A stretch of DNA of 64,000 nucleotides from Thioalkalivibrio sulfidiphilus HL-EbGr7. Lineage in GTDB: Bacteria; Pseudomonadota; Gammaproteobacteria; Ectothiorhodospirales; Ectothiorhodospiraceae. Location: contig NC_011901.1 of assembly GCF_000021985.1 (NCBI RefSeq), positions 1,984,001-2,048,000 on the forward strand. Reading direction: 5' to 3'. Below, one piece after another: positions 7,850 through 16,909 of the stretch (its first letter is position 1; each line of letters opens with the position of its first letter). The notes beneath the pieces were generated by a model that saw only the letters and a program-made list of their open reading frames with translations, made no database searches and was not told where the DNA came from. Both the position numbers and the translations under genes were made by a program.

Positions 7850-10186
7850 TCAGGCAGTCGCAACCTGAATCATCTCGTCGTAATGTTTCTTGTCCACTTC
7901 CTCCAGCCACTGAAAGATGTGCCCGATGACGCTGTGACTTTCGCCTGCCAAGTTTTCTGCCGATTCCTCGGTTATTTCAATTACATCGCTATGCGAATAC
8001 TTGTTGATAAAGCGGTATATCTTCTCTTTGAGTTCCGGTGTCGTGATGGTGCAGTCTTTCAGGCCAACATCCATTAATTGACTAATGTCGCTTCTCCGCC
8101 TTGGATACTTGAAGGTAAAGAACGATTCAACTAGCTTGCGTGCGAGGTTCGCCGTCAAGAATGCTTCGTCTCGGTTAAGAGTCGTATGCGCCCTATATTC
8201 ATAGAGCTTCTTGAAAATATAGTGGTACTCCGAACCGTAATTCTTCAGAGAGTCGTCGGCGTCAACAAGCAGCGAGTGGCGGGGTGAACCAGGAGGCGCA
8301 TCCAGTCGATAGAAGAAGCAATTCTCAGCTTTTCCTTTGGCGATCCTGTTCCTGTTCGTTCCAGTGAACCAGTCTCTCACCAGCTTGAAGTAAGTGAAGT
8401 TGTGGGTGAGTACAAAAAGTTGCTTGGCTTCAGTGCATTGAGTTCTCAGGAAAGAATAGGCATGAAACAGGTGATTTGAATCAAAGCTTGAGACCGGATC
8501 ATCAACGACGACAATTGTGTCCTTGATGTTGTTTCCATTTTCTTTGAGCTTCGTGATGAAGTAGACAAATGCAATCGCAGTCTTCTCACCTTCGCTCAAA
8601 TTCCCATCATGCTCACCCACACCGTTTCTGATGATCTCATAGCCTTTTTTATTTTGATTAAAGCTCAAGCAAAGCTCAGAACGACCGATGAAACGATGCA
8701 GGATGTCATTGAACTCTTTCGCCCCCACCGTCTCATTTGAGAGCAGCGCCTCTATTGCTCCGACCTCTTGACCAAGTTTTTCAATTTCCTTGTAGTCATT
8801 CTTTGCTTCAGCCTCAAGGTCATTGCATTTCTTCTCACTTCCAGCATAGTCAAATTCTTGCACCTCAGCCGCAGCAAAGTGAAGTTCCAGTGCCACCTTG
8901 CTTTTTGATGTCTCAGATTTGAAGTTTGAAGTCTTATTGTTATGCTTTCCGACGAGCGCAACGATCGACTTTAGGATCTCATTGAAATTCGTGACATCCT
9001 CTTCAACCACATCCGAAATCTGAATGTCTGTCTTTGCAGGATCTGTAATTTTGGCTTTCAGAGCTTGCCGCCATCCGTCTATTTGCTGGTTGATCTTCTC
9101 AGCAGCAGATGTGTATTCCTTCTGGAATTTATCTGCGTCAGCCGATAGCTCTTTATAAAACTCCGTCGCTGCGGGCAACTGATTGGCTGGAGCACCTTGA
9201 GATTCAATCCAAGTCGCGGCGCTCTGAAGCCGGTTTTGAAAATCCGTGAACTCTTTGCTGAAGTGAGCGGCAAGTGCCTCAGCACGAAGCTGGGTGAATG
9301 GGGAGCCGCAGAACTCGCAGGATTGCGAATCATGGTTTTTATGAATTTCCAAGCCGGCTTGAACCCATTCACGAATGTCCGGGTTATCAGTCAGCCGCCG
9401 GATAGCTTGATTGACTGCTGTAGTTCCAATCAAGTCTCTGATGCGACCTGCCGCCTTCTTAAAGTAGTCCGGCTCAATGGCCGTTGAGGCGAAGGTAATA
9501 CTTGGAAGTTGATCTGGTTTGGCGGCATTCGTGAGGTCGATGACCTTCTCATCTGGAAGAACCGAGCCAGGATTAACAATGGCCTTGCCATTATTCTGAA
9601 TGAAATTGGAGAGCTTTCGGCGGTCGTAGTTCAAGTAGTAGCTATCGCTCGTATCAATCGCCTGAAGTCCTAGCTTCATTTTCTTGGCAGCATTGGTCAG
9701 AAATTTATCCAATGCTTCACGCTGCTTCTTGATGTCGCTTTGCTTTTCGTCGTGAGCTTTCTTCTTCGATTGAAGATCGCCTTTTAGCTTCTCCAGTTTT
9801 TGCAAGTCATCAATCTTCTCTTTCGCAATGAGAAGGATGCTTTTTACGGATTTGTCCCAATCAATATTCTCATGCACAAAGCGTTGATTGAAGACATGGA
9901 TATTTAATTGGGATGAAGGGAGTGTGGCTTCCGTGATCGTTGAGCCGTCTTCCAAAATAACTGAAAACTGACCCGCGCTGAAGCGAGGAACCATCGAGCG
10001 AAGCTCAAAGCAAGAGAATAGATTCGATAGGGTTGACTTGCCTGTTCCGTTCCAGCCATAGACAAGGTTGTACCGGCCGAACTTCTGGATCTTCGTTCCA
10101 TTGAAGTCGCTGAAGATGCCGAACTGCTTGAGACGGTTAATGCAGACGATCACTTTTAGCCCCCCGTGTTCTTGCTTTAGCAACAT
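7850..10186 (-). CDS. RloC/PrrC-like AAA_13 ATPase, putative anticodon nuclease
   Basis: With the start at MLLKQEHGGLKVIVC the protein is 778 aa. It has an ABC-type split ATPase: Walker A GWNGTGKST (44-52), a long coiled-coil middle, signature LSEGEK (530-535) and Walker B VVVDDP (about 559-564). A CEFCG motif (Cys290, Cys293) within the coiled coil resembles the zinc hook of RloC. The C-terminus has R683-x3-E687 and H732 (NKYSHSD), an arrangement like the Arg-Glu-His triad of the PrrC/RloC anticodon nucleases. The gene is clearly AT-rich against its neighbours and on the opposite strand, so it is probably a recent defence insertion. Plain AAA_13 proteins of unknown function share much of this, so nuclease activity is inferred. 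Confidence 0.65.
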   Translation of the reverse strand: MLLKQEHGGLKVIVCINRLKQFGIFSDFNGTKIQKFGRYNLVYGWNGTGKSTLSNLFSCFELRSMVPRFSAGQFSVILEDGSTITEATLPSSQLNIHVFNQRFVHENIDWDKSVKSILLIAKEKIDDLQKLEKLKGDLQSKKKAHDEKQSDIKKQREALDKFLTNAAKKMKLGLQAIDTSDSYYLNYDRRKLSNFIQNNGKAIVNPGSVLPDEKVIDLTNAAKPDQLPSITFASTAIEPDYFKKAAGRIRDLIGTTAVNQAIRRLTDNPDIREWVQAGLEIHKNHDSQSCEFCGSPFTQLRAEALAAHFSKEFTDFQNRLQSAATWIESQGAPANQLPAATEFYKELSADADKFQKEYTSAAEKINQQIDGWRQALKAKITDPAKTDIQISDVVEEDVTNFNEILKSIVALVGKHNNKTSNFKSETSKSKVALELHFAAAEVQEFDYAGSEKKCNDLEAEAKNDYKEIEKLGQEVGAIEALLSNETVGAKEFNDILHRFIGRSELCLSFNQNKKGYEIIRNGVGEHDGNLSEGEKTAIAFVYFITKLKENGNNIKDTIVVVDDPVSSFDSNHLFHAYSFLRTQCTEAKQLFVLTHNFTYFKLVRDWFTGTNRNRIAKGKAENCFFYRLDAPPGSPRHSLLVDADDSLKNYGSEYHYIFKKLYEYRAHTTLNRDEAFLTANLARKLVESFFTFKYPRRRSDISQLMDVGLKDCTITTPELKEKIYRFINKYSHSDVIEITEESAENLAGESHSVIGHIFQWLEEVDKKHYDEMIQVATA

Positions 10187-10700
10187 TTGCTTGCAGAACA
10201 AATGGTAAACGAAGAGTTCTTTTGCGTCTCCGCTTCGCGGATCGCGCTGCTCCAGGTTCGCTAGTCGCTCATCCCTGGCGGGACTGGCTTTGCCAGCCTT
10301 TCGCATCGCTGACGCCTCCGGCCCGGCTTCCAGCTTCGGGCCTGCGCGCTTCGCTTGCCGTGCGGTCTGCACACAGGGAAGGCCGTTGCCATGTCCAGCC
10401 GTCTTCCCTGACTTCATCACCTTGTCCGCGACTGTAGCCCGCTCCCGTGGGCCATCAAGGCGCGCAGAGCCGTGTCCTCGGCTGCGCCTGCGGGCCGCAC
10501 CGACCCTGCGCTTTCCTCCTTGACGGCCCCCGTCCGCGCGCTCCTGACCGTCGCGGGCGATGAACTCAGGAAAGACGGTGGCAACAGGGCCAACCGGGTT
10601 CCTCGTGCCGACCGCACCAAACAGCCGAAAGGCTGGGCTCCGAATCTAGGAATCCGGTGTGCGGTGAACAGCAAACCTCTTTTTTGTCAGGAGAAAGATC
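10187..10700. other. 514-base gap between the RloC-like and DUF932 genes
   Basis: No convincing gene is seen. The gap holds copy C of the dispersed ICE repeat and then GC-rich sequence leading to the DUF932 ribosome site (AGGAGAAAGATC at about 10690). Promoters for both divergent genes should lie here, but no strong -35/-10 pair was identified. Confidence 0.6.
10311..10359 (+). repeat. Dispersed ICE intergenic repeat, copy C (partial)
   Basis: GACGCCTCCGGCCCGG, then a short insertion, then CTTCGGGCCTGCGCGCTTCG and CTTGCC match the second half of copies A and B. It lies upstream of the RloC-like gene, so copies A and C flank the radC plus RloC-like segment. Confidence 0.55.
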
Positions 10701-11525
10701 ATGCAACTCGCATCCCGTTTCGCTTCCCGTTCCCCGGCACTGCGCAGCGATTACCCGCTGTCCGATGACCAAATCCGCAGGGTGGCCCCGTCCATCTTCG
10801 CGGACGCCCCGCACGAAAGCCGCTCCGAGCGGTACGCCTACATCCCCACCGCGACCGTGTTGCAGGAACTGCGCGGGGAAGGTTTCGAGCCTTTCATGGT
10901 GTGCCAGACCCGCGTGCGCCACGACGACCGCCGCGACTACACCAAGCACATGATCCGCCTGCGCCACGCCAGCCAGATCAACGGGCGCGAGGCCAACGAA
11001 ATCATCCTGCTGAACTCCCATGACGGCACCAGCAGTTACCAGATGCTGGCCGGAATGTTCCGCTTCGTGTGCAGCAATGGGCTGGTGTGCGGCGACACCG
11101 TGGCCGACGTGCGCGTGCCCCACAAAGGCGACGTGGCCGGGCACGTCATCGAAGGCGCTTACGAAGTCCTGCACGGATTCGACCGGGCGCAGGAATCCCG
11201 CGATGCCATGCGCGCCATCACCCTCGACGCAGGGGAATCGGAAGTGTTCGCCCGCGCTGCGCTGGCCTTGAAGTACGACGAGGACAAGCCCGCACCCGTC
11301 ACGGAATCGCAAATCCTGATGCCGCGCCGTGGCGACGACGACCGCCGCGACCTGTGGAGCGTGTTCAACCGCACGCAGGAAAACCTCATCAAAGGCGGCC
11401 TGTCCGCCCGCGCTGCCAATGGCCGCCGCCAGACCACCCGGCCCGTGCAGGGCATTGACCAGAGCGTGCGCCTGAATCGCTCCCTGTGGCTGCTGGCCGA
11501 TGGCCTGCGCCAGTTGAAAGCCTGA
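10701..11525 (+). CDS. DUF932 protein
   Basis: This 274-aa soluble protein is of the DUF932 (phage/plasmid-like TIGR03299-type) family, usually found in plasmids and ICEs. Recognisable blocks are VCQTRVRHDDRRDYTKHMIR, a central MLAGMFRFVCSNGLVCGD motif and a C-terminal QSVRLNRSLWLLADGLRQL. The biochemical role is unknown. A good ribosome site, AGGAGAAAGATC, precedes the ATG. It is 80 bases upstream of the ParB-like gene and probably in the same transcript. Confidence 0.85.
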   Translation: MQLASRFASRSPALRSDYPLSDDQIRRVAPSIFADAPHESRSERYAYIPTATVLQELRGEGFEPFMVCQTRVRHDDRRDYTKHMIRLRHASQINGREANEIILLNSHDGTSSYQMLAGMFRFVCSNGLVCGDTVADVRVPHKGDVAGHVIEGAYEVLHGFDRAQESRDAMRAITLDAGESEVFARAALALKYDEDKPAPVTESQILMPRRGDDDRRDLWSVFNRTQENLIKGGLSARAANGRRQTTRPVQGIDQSVRLNRSLWLLADGLRQLKA

Positions 11526-11605
11526 ATCCCCACGCGGCAGGGGCAGGCAGCAGCCCTTGCCGCATCCCTCGCTGCTGCATCCCTGAATCGTTAGGAGTTA
11601 TCACC

Positions 11606-13660
11606 ATGAACGCCGTAACCCAAACCGAAGCCCGCGCCATCGAAACCGCCGCGCCGCTGGAAATGGCCGACCCGTCCAAGAACCTGATCTTGGTTGCCCT
11701 CTCGCAGTTGCTGCCGCGCCGCTCCAAGCGCAACGCCCGCAAGATGCCGCGCCTGTCCATCCCCGAACTGGCCGCGAGCATCGCCCGCATCGGCCTGCTG
11801 CAAAACCTGATCGTGATCGCATCCGCCGATGGCGAGCATTACGAGGTGGTGGCCGGTGATCGCCGCTTGACCGCTTTGAAGCTGCTGGCGAAGAAACACC
11901 GCATCTCCGCCGACTACGAGGTGCCGTGCCTGCTGGTGGCCGATGGCAGCGCCCGCACCCTCAGCCTCGCGGAAAACCTGATGCGCGAGCAGATGCACCC
12001 CGCCGACCAGTTCGAGGCGTTCGCCGCGCTGGTGAAGGAAGGCCGGCCCATCGAGGACATTGCCGCCGACTTCGGCGTGTCCCCGCTGGTGGTGCAGCGC
12101 CGCTTGAAGCTGGCCCACATCGCGCCGCGCCTGATGGCCGACTACCGCGCCGGAACCGTCACGCTGGAGCAGTTGATGGCCCTGACCATCACCGACGACC
12201 ACGCCGCGCAGGAAGCCGCGTTCTATGCTGCGCCGGAATGGCAGCGCGGCCCGTCCGCGCTGCGCGCACGCCTCACCGAGCGCGAAATCGACGCCACGCA
12301 CGCGCTGGTGCGCTTCGTCGGGCTGGACACCTACCGGCAGGCAGGCGGAGGCATCCGCCGCGACCTGTTCGCCGAAGGCGATGCCGGCACCTACCTCACC
12401 GACGCCGCAGTGCTGGAAACGCTGGTGCGCGAGAAGCTGGCAACGCTGGCCGAGAACGTGCGCGCCGAGGGCTGGTCATGGGTGGAGGCCGTGCCGCATC
12501 TGGCCTACGAGGAACGGCAGGCGTTCCAGAACGCACCGCGCCACCGCCGCGAGCCGACCACGCGCGAGGCCCGCCGCATCGCCTCGCTGGAAAACCGGCT
12601 TGAAAAGATCGACGCCGAACTGGAGGACGCCAGCGACGCCGAGGACGAGGCCAAGGCCGAGAAGCTGGAACAGCGGCGCGATCAGGTGATCGGGGAACTG
12701 CAAGACGCGGATGACGCCTTACAAGGCTATGCGCCCGAAGTGCGCGAGGTGGCCGGTGCCATCGTCACCATCGACCGCAACGGCGAGGCCGTCATTCATC
12801 GCGGCCTGCTGCGCGAGGCCGAGGCAAAGGCGCTGCGCACGCTGGAAAAGCTGCGGCGCGGTTTCGGCAGCGCGGAAGGCGAAGCCGACAACGACGAAGG
12901 CCACGACGCCGACGACGCGCCCAAGGCTGCGAGCCTGTCCGACCGGCTGGCGCAGCGGTTGAGCGCACACCGCACGGCGGCGCTGCAAATCGAAGTGGCA
13001 CGGCATCCGCAAGTGGCGCTGGCCGCGCTGGTGCATGGCATGGTGCAGGAGGTTTTGCAGCCTGACGCCTACGGCGACGGCCTGCCGCTCGGCGTGCGCC
13101 TCAACGTGCAAGACCGGCTGGAAGGCATGGCCCCGGACTGGCCGGAATCGCCCGCCGCCGTGGCGCTGCGCGAACTGCAACAGGTGGCAGGTGAAACCTT
13201 GCCGCAGGACAGCGCCGAACTGTTCGCCGTGCTGCTGGCAAAGCCGCAAGACGAACTGGTCAAGTTGCTGGCCGTCTGCGTGGCTTCCACGGTGGACGTG
13301 GTGACGCCTCGCGCCCCGCCGCACCAACCCGGCGAGGAACTGGCGCAGGCCGTGGGCCTCGACATGGCCGCATGGTGGAAGCCGACCGCAGAAGGCTACT
13401 TCAAGCACGTTCCCAAGGCGGCAGTTCTGCAAGCCGTGGGCGACTACGCGCCCGAGCAGGTTTCCCGGCTGGCGAAGTTGAAGAAGGCCGACATTGCCAG
13501 CGAGGCCGAGCGGCTGGCGAACGGCAGCGGATGGATGCCCGCCATCTTCAAGGCAGAAGGTGCGCAGGAAACCACGCAGGCAGAACCGCAGGCGCAGGAC
13601 GATGCCCCGGAGGATGCCGAGGCACTGGCGGATGAACCCGCCGTGGCGCTGGCCGCTTGA
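11606..13660 (+). CDS. Large ParB/RepB/Spo0J-type nuclease-domain protein
   Basis: The protein has 684 aa, starting at the ATG giving MNAVTQTEARAIET after TTAGGAGTTATCACC. An N-terminal ParB domain (about 35-140) has the IARIGLLQNLIVI and VVAGDRRLTALK motifs, followed by a KorB-like helix-turn-helix region (IAADFGVSPLVVQRRLKLAHI). The long C-terminal half has a charged, coiled-coil-like section (ENRLEKIDAELEDASDAEDE) and no catalytic motif that I recognise. It is far larger than a partition ParB and sits far from parA. Such proteins are common in this ICE family; a role in DNA binding or maintenance is inferred. Confidence 0.85.
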   Translation: MNAVTQTEARAIETAAPLEMADPSKNLILVALSQLLPRRSKRNARKMPRLSIPELAASIARIGLLQNLIVIASADGEHYEVVAGDRRLTALKLLAKKHRISADYEVPCLLVADGSARTLSLAENLMREQMHPADQFEAFAALVKEGRPIEDIAADFGVSPLVVQRRLKLAHIAPRLMADYRAGTVTLEQLMALTITDDHAAQEAAFYAAPEWQRGPSALRARLTEREIDATHALVRFVGLDTYRQAGGGIRRDLFAEGDAGTYLTDAAVLETLVREKLATLAENVRAEGWSWVEAVPHLAYEERQAFQNAPRHRREPTTREARRIASLENRLEKIDAELEDASDAEDEAKAEKLEQRRDQVIGELQDADDALQGYAPEVREVAGAIVTIDRNGEAVIHRGLLREAEAKALRTLEKLRRGFGSAEGEADNDEGHDADDAPKAASLSDRLAQRLSAHRTAALQIEVARHPQVALAALVHGMVQEVLQPDAYGDGLPLGVRLNVQDRLEGMAPDWPESPAAVALRELQQVAGETLPQDSAELFAVLLAKPQDELVKLLAVCVASTVDVVTPRAPPHQPGEELAQAVGLDMAAWWKPTAEGYFKHVPKAAVLQAVGDYAPEQVSRLAKLKKADIASEAERLANGSGWMPAIFKAEGAQETTQAEPQAQDDAPEDAEALADEPAVALAA

Positions 13661-13674
13661 CCCGCGCCGATGGC

Positions 13675-13702
13675 AAGCGCCCCGGCCCCGACCGGGGCGC
13701 TT
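13675..13702 (+). terminator. GC-rich hairpin after the ParB-like gene
   Basis: AAGCGCCCCGG and its perfect complement CCGGGGCGCTT form an 11-bp stem around a 6-base loop. There is no T run, so it could be a weak terminator or an mRNA 3' stabiliser between two genes of one transcript. Confidence 0.45.
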
Positions 13703-13722
13703 CGCTGGAAGGAGAACGCCCC

Positions 13723-13932
13723 ATGACCCGCACCACCACCCGCCGCCCACGCATGGCGGCGATCTACGCCCCCGGCGCGGTACGCGCCCGCCGCTGGCAC
13801 GGCGACGGCGACGTGCGCGGCTACCGCCCGCCCTCGGGCTGGTCAGCCCGCGCCGACCTCACCGACATTCACCCCATCACGGGCCGCGCCTTGCCGCGTG
13901 CCGTGTGGTGGCTCATCGAGACGAAGGAATAA
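13723..13932 (+). CDS. Small basic hypothetical protein (69 aa)
   Basis: The ATG follows a strong GGAAGGAGAACGCC ribosome site. The product is arginine-rich at the N-terminus (MTRTTTRRPRMAAIYAPGAV) and ends PRAVWWLIETKE. No domain is recognised. It follows the ParB-like gene by 62 bases, past a hairpin, in the same direction, and appears to be a small ICE accessory gene. Confidence 0.6.
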   Translation: MTRTTTRRPRMAAIYAPGAVRARRWHGDGDVRGYRPPSGWSARADLTDIHPITGRALPRAVWWLIETKE

Positions 13933-14064
13933 CCCGAACAGCACCGCGCCCAGGCCGTTCCGCCCTGGGCGCGGTGAAATGCAAATCCGGGCGCGGCGGT
14001 GGCCGCGCCCGGTGTTCAAGGCCAACAGCCGAATCAGAGCGCCGCCGTCTTCGCGGCAGTGGCG

Positions 14065-14499
14065 TCAGACGATACCGTGCTGCCTCAACAGCGCCTGTTC
14101 GTCGCCTGACACCCAGCCGAATACCTTGGGATCGCCATCGAGCTGCTGCACGAAGTAGTGGACGTCGAAGTCGATAGACACGTCCGGGGCCGCGCCCCGG
14201 TCATAGGTTGCCGTCCAAGCGACGTGTGCAAGGCAATGATGCGCGTCGATAGGGGCGATGCGAATGCCTCGCAGAGTCATGTCCTTCGTGCCGAGTTGGC
14301 GGTAACGCTCGAAGCCTTGGCGCATGACTTGTTTCAGTTGCTCGTCGTTCTGGCCTGCCATGACCCTAGCCGGCGAGGCGGCGATGAAGGCGGTGGCATA
14401 GGACGAGGCCACTTGCTCCATGTTCGCTTCGTTTTTCAATCCTTGGCGAAAGATGTCTTGGTATCGCTTGAAGAACTCATGGATGCGCTTTTCTTCCAT
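14065..14499 (-). CDS. NTF2/SnoaL-like small protein
   Basis: This 144-aa protein starts at MEEKRIHEFFKRYQ, chosen because AAGGAAGCACCG precedes that ATG; an ATG 18 bases upstream has no good ribosome site. The N-terminal helices, the mid-protein VASSYATAFIAASPARVMAG and the strand-rich C-terminus (SIDFDVHYFVQQLDGDPKVFGW) resemble the NTF2-like cone fold. No catalytic residues can be named. It is a monocistronic, reverse-strand accessory gene in the ICE. Confidence 0.6.
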   Translation of the reverse strand: MEEKRIHEFFKRYQDIFRQGLKNEANMEQVASSYATAFIAASPARVMAGQNDEQLKQVMRQGFERYRQLGTKDMTLRGIRIAPIDAHHCLAHVAWTATYDRGAAPDVSIDFDVHYFVQQLDGDPKVFGWVSGDEQALLRQHGIV

Positions 14500-14517
14500 C
14501 GGTGCTTCCTTGGGCAT

Positions 14518-15323
14518 GGGCTTCGCTGTTCGTACTCGTCATGGTAGGCCGTGTCGGCGCGATGCGCCGCCGGGCTTTCGGGCTGCGCCCCGTGCCGTCT
14601 TTGCCGTCACGGCCATTCGGCTTCAATCCCTCACGCCTTCGCGCCTGCGGCGCTGCGCGCTCCGCTTGCCTCTAGGGGAAAGCCCTGCGGGCTATCCCCG
14701 CCGCGCGATGCTTGGCACCCCTTGATGCCGCCGAACCGGCCTACGCCGGATCGGCCCGGCCAGCGCCCCGCCGCGATGGACGGCGCGCTGGCGAACACGC
14801 TGGCGCTTGCTGCGGCAGGTTGTGCAAATGCGGGCCGTCCTCAACGCTGGCGGCTCCAGCCTGTTACATCACGAAGGACGGTTCACGGACAACCCGCCCG
14901 GCATCGCTATGGAGCTTCCACGCCACGCCTCAAGACCGGCATCGCAAGGTGCGGCAGGGGCGTTCTCGCTTGTCGTCGGGTGGTTGACCTGGCCCGCGTC
15001 AGCGGGCGAGTCGGAGCAGCCTTCATGCGGGGATGCCGAGCCGGCCCCATCTCCTTTCGGAGCGGTTCGGCCCAAGGCGTCCTTGTCTCGTTGTGAATCC
15101 TGGCGGGGGCGCGGCTGCGCCTCGGGCTTCATGGCTGCAACCGTCCGGCGAAAACAATTTCCCCTGCGCTGAAGCGCATTCCTCGCGGGACAAATTCTTT
15201 TCGCCTTCCGGTTCTCCACTGCGTTTCGACCGCAAGCGGTGCAGCCAGCCCGTCCCCCGCCGGCCGGATCACAACAAGGACGCGATGGGCGCGAACCTTG
15301 TTCAACCGAAAGGAGAAAACATC
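14518..15323. other. 800-base gap without a convincing gene
   Basis: Open frames exist here on both strands, but they are arginine- and cysteine-rich, lack ribosome sites and overlap each other. The segment holds copy B of the dispersed repeat (14579-14670) and ends with the ribosome site of the DUF736 gene (AAAGGAGAAAAC). It may carry an untranslated RNA or the transfer origin; neither can be shown. Confidence 0.5.
14579..14670 (+). repeat. Dispersed ICE intergenic repeat, copy B
   Basis: It starts CGGGCTGCGCCCCGTGCCG, continues through CACGGCCATTCGGCTTCAAT and TCACGCCTTCG, and ends CTGCGCGCTCCGCTTGCC. It aligns along its length with 6982-7074. Both copies lie just after a gene end and in the same orientation. 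Confidence 0.7.
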
Positions 15324-15638
15324 ATGGCCAACATCGGCACCTTCACCGCAGACAAAGACGGCTTCACCGGCACGCTTCGCACCCTGACGCTCAACGTCAA
15401 GGTCAAGCTGGTTCCCAACGACAAGGGGGACAGCGAGAAAGCCCCGGACTTCCGCGTCCAGGCGGCCGGTCACGACATCGGCGCGGCGTGGAAGAAGACC
15501 AGCGAAGCCGGGCGGGATTACCTGTCCGTGACCCTCGACGATCCTTCGTTCCCGGCTCCGGTCTACGCCCGCATGATCGAAGGCGAGGACGGCACGCACG
15601 ACCTGATCTGGTCGCGCAGCAAGCCCCAGGCGGCGTGA
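15324..15638 (+). CDS. DUF736 protein
   Basis: This 104-aa protein of the DUF736 family is common on plasmids and ICEs of proteobacteria. [20 protein letters not shown] and [18 protein letters not shown] are the family hallmarks. It is predicted to be a small all-beta protein of unknown function. The start is secure because of the AAAGGAGAAAACATC ribosome site. It is convergent with the XRE regulator gene downstream. Confidence 0.9.
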   Translation: MANIGTFTADKDGFTGTLRTLTLNVKVKLVPNDKGDSEKAPDFRVQAAGHDIGAAWKKTSEAGRDYLSVTLDDPSFPAPVYARMIEGEDGTHDLIWSRSKPQAA

Positions 15639-15701
15639 CCGCCGCAGCGCCCCGTCCATCGCGGCGGGGCGCTGTGCTGCTGGTCGCAGCACATCACCGC
15701 A

Positions 15702-16007
15702 TCACGCGCGCGGCTTCGCCGCGTCGCGCTCTTTCAACACCGACTCCAGCTCCCGGCGCACCTGCGCCAGCAGCTCGTCGGCCTTGTGCGGGCTATCGCC
15801 CGCGTAGGCCAGCGTTAGCAGCGTGAGCGGGTGGATCTCCATCACCTCGCACAGCTCGGCCAGCTTATGCAGGGTCGGACTTTTCAGGTCGCGTTCGAGG
15901 GTACTCATATAGGTGCGGCTGGACACGTCAGAGAAGGCTTCCTGGCTCAAGCCACGCGCCTTTCTGACCGTCTTCAATGCCTTTGCCAATGAATACCCAG
16001 CCGCCAC
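15702..16007 (-). CDS. XRE-family transcription regulator
   Basis: This 101-aa repressor-like protein has an HTH_3 domain in residues about 8-65 (LKTVRKARGLSQEAFSDVSS, then YMSTLERDLKSPTLHKLAEL) and a short charged C-terminal helix. It is transcribed divergently from the DUF2958 gene and its downstream regulatory/replication block. The intergenic region holds a plus-strand promoter overlapped by CTATAG palindromes, so control of that block, and self-control, is likely. Confidence 0.85.
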   Translation of the reverse strand: MAAGYSLAKALKTVRKARGLSQEAFSDVSSRTYMSTLERDLKSPTLHKLAELCEVMEIHPLTLLTLAYAGDSPHKADELLAQVRRELESVLKERDAAKPRA

Positions 16008-16043
16008 CTATGGTTTCCCTCAAAAAACCAAGATGACAGCCCA

Positions 16044-16072
16044 TTGCGCCCTATAGGACTACAATCTATAGT
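16044..16072 (+). promoter_or_regulatory. Putative promoter with CTATAG operators
   Basis: TTGCGC at 16044 is separated by 17 bases from TATAGT at 16067, a good sigma-70 layout. CCTATAGG at about 16050 and CTATAG at about 16066 are palindromic words overlapping the spacer and the -10 box, suited to a repressor. The divergent XRE gene is the obvious candidate binder. Confidence 0.45.
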
Positions 16073-16180
16073 GTTCATTTGGTGTTGCTATCCGTTTTTG
16101 TGGCTTTACGGAAATCCGCATCGGCGCGTTCCAGCAAAGCCGCGTAAGCGCATCCGTGCTTGCGCACGAAGGCGCAAATC

Positions 16181-16214
16181 CGGTTTCGCGGTTCTGCGCT
16201 TTGGCGCGAAACCG
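16181..16214 (+). repeat. Leader hairpin upstream of DUF2958
   Basis: CGGTTTCGCG and CGCGAAACCG form a perfect 10-bp stem with a 14-base loop in the untranslated leader, 37 bases before the start codon. The word CGCATCCGTGC occurs twice around it (about 16149 and 16213). Confidence 0.5.
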
Positions 16215-16250
16215 CATCCGTGCATCATTGGATTTGTGGGATTACCGACC

Positions 16251-16601
16251 ATGCCCCAGCCACTTGCCACCGACCCGGAGCGCACGCAACTGCTCGCCAA
16301 CGGCGAGGCCCGTGCCGCTGGCCGGGCCATCGACCCGATGCCCGTGGTGCGGCTGTTCACGCCCGACGCGCATGTGACTTGGCTGCTGGCTGCGCTCGAT
16401 CCCGCCGATGGCGACACCGCTTGGGGCCTCATCGACCTGGGGATCGGGATGCCCGCGCAGGGAACCGTCAAGCTGTCCGAGCTGGCCGGCATCGTCGGGC
16501 CGCGCCAGCAGCCCGTGCTACGCGACCTCTATTTCCGTCCCACGCGCACACTGTCGGAATACACCCGGCTGGCCGAGCGCGACGGAGCGATCCCGGACTG
16601 A
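16251..16601 (+). CDS. DUF2958 protein
   Basis: This 116-aa protein of the DUF2958 family is recurrent in ICEs and plasmids next to DUF2285 and repA genes. Residues WGLIDLGIGMPAQGTVKLSEL and VLRDLYFRPTRTLSEYTRLA are family-typical. No function is established. The ATG is preceded by a long leader with a hairpin and lacks an obvious Shine-Dalgarno match (TTACCGACC), so translation may be weak or controlled. About 308 bases without a visible gene follow. Confidence 0.85.
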   Translation: MPQPLATDPERTQLLANGEARAAGRAIDPMPVVRLFTPDAHVTWLLAALDPADGDTAWGLIDLGIGMPAQGTVKLSELAGIVGPRQQPVLRDLYFRPTRTLSEYTRLAERDGAIPD

Positions 16602-16909
16602 ATACGTCCTACTGTGACTTTTTCAGTCTGGTGTCATACCGGATAAGTCTCAATCCACATTCTTGCGGCGTAGCCCCACCAGTCTGATCCAAATAGACAT
16701 GATGCCTGGCGCGGGCTGCGGCAGGCTGGCTTGTGCAGTACCCCCTTCTGGGGTGCTGCCGCCGCAGCATCGAGACGAATACCGCAACGCATCGGAGCCA
16801 ATCGGTCTTGACAGCCCCATCCGCCTTTTTAACCCATGACGTTCCGACGAGGGCGATGTAGCGCGTAGTTCTTCCGTGGCGGCGAGTCCTGTTCGCAGGA
16901 GGAGGCGTC

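Noticed and set aside
14551-15096. Possible 181-aa protein in the gap before DUF736
   Set aside because: Composition is arginine/cysteine-rich, no ribosome site is seen, and it overlaps a dispersed repeat and other open frames of equal quality.
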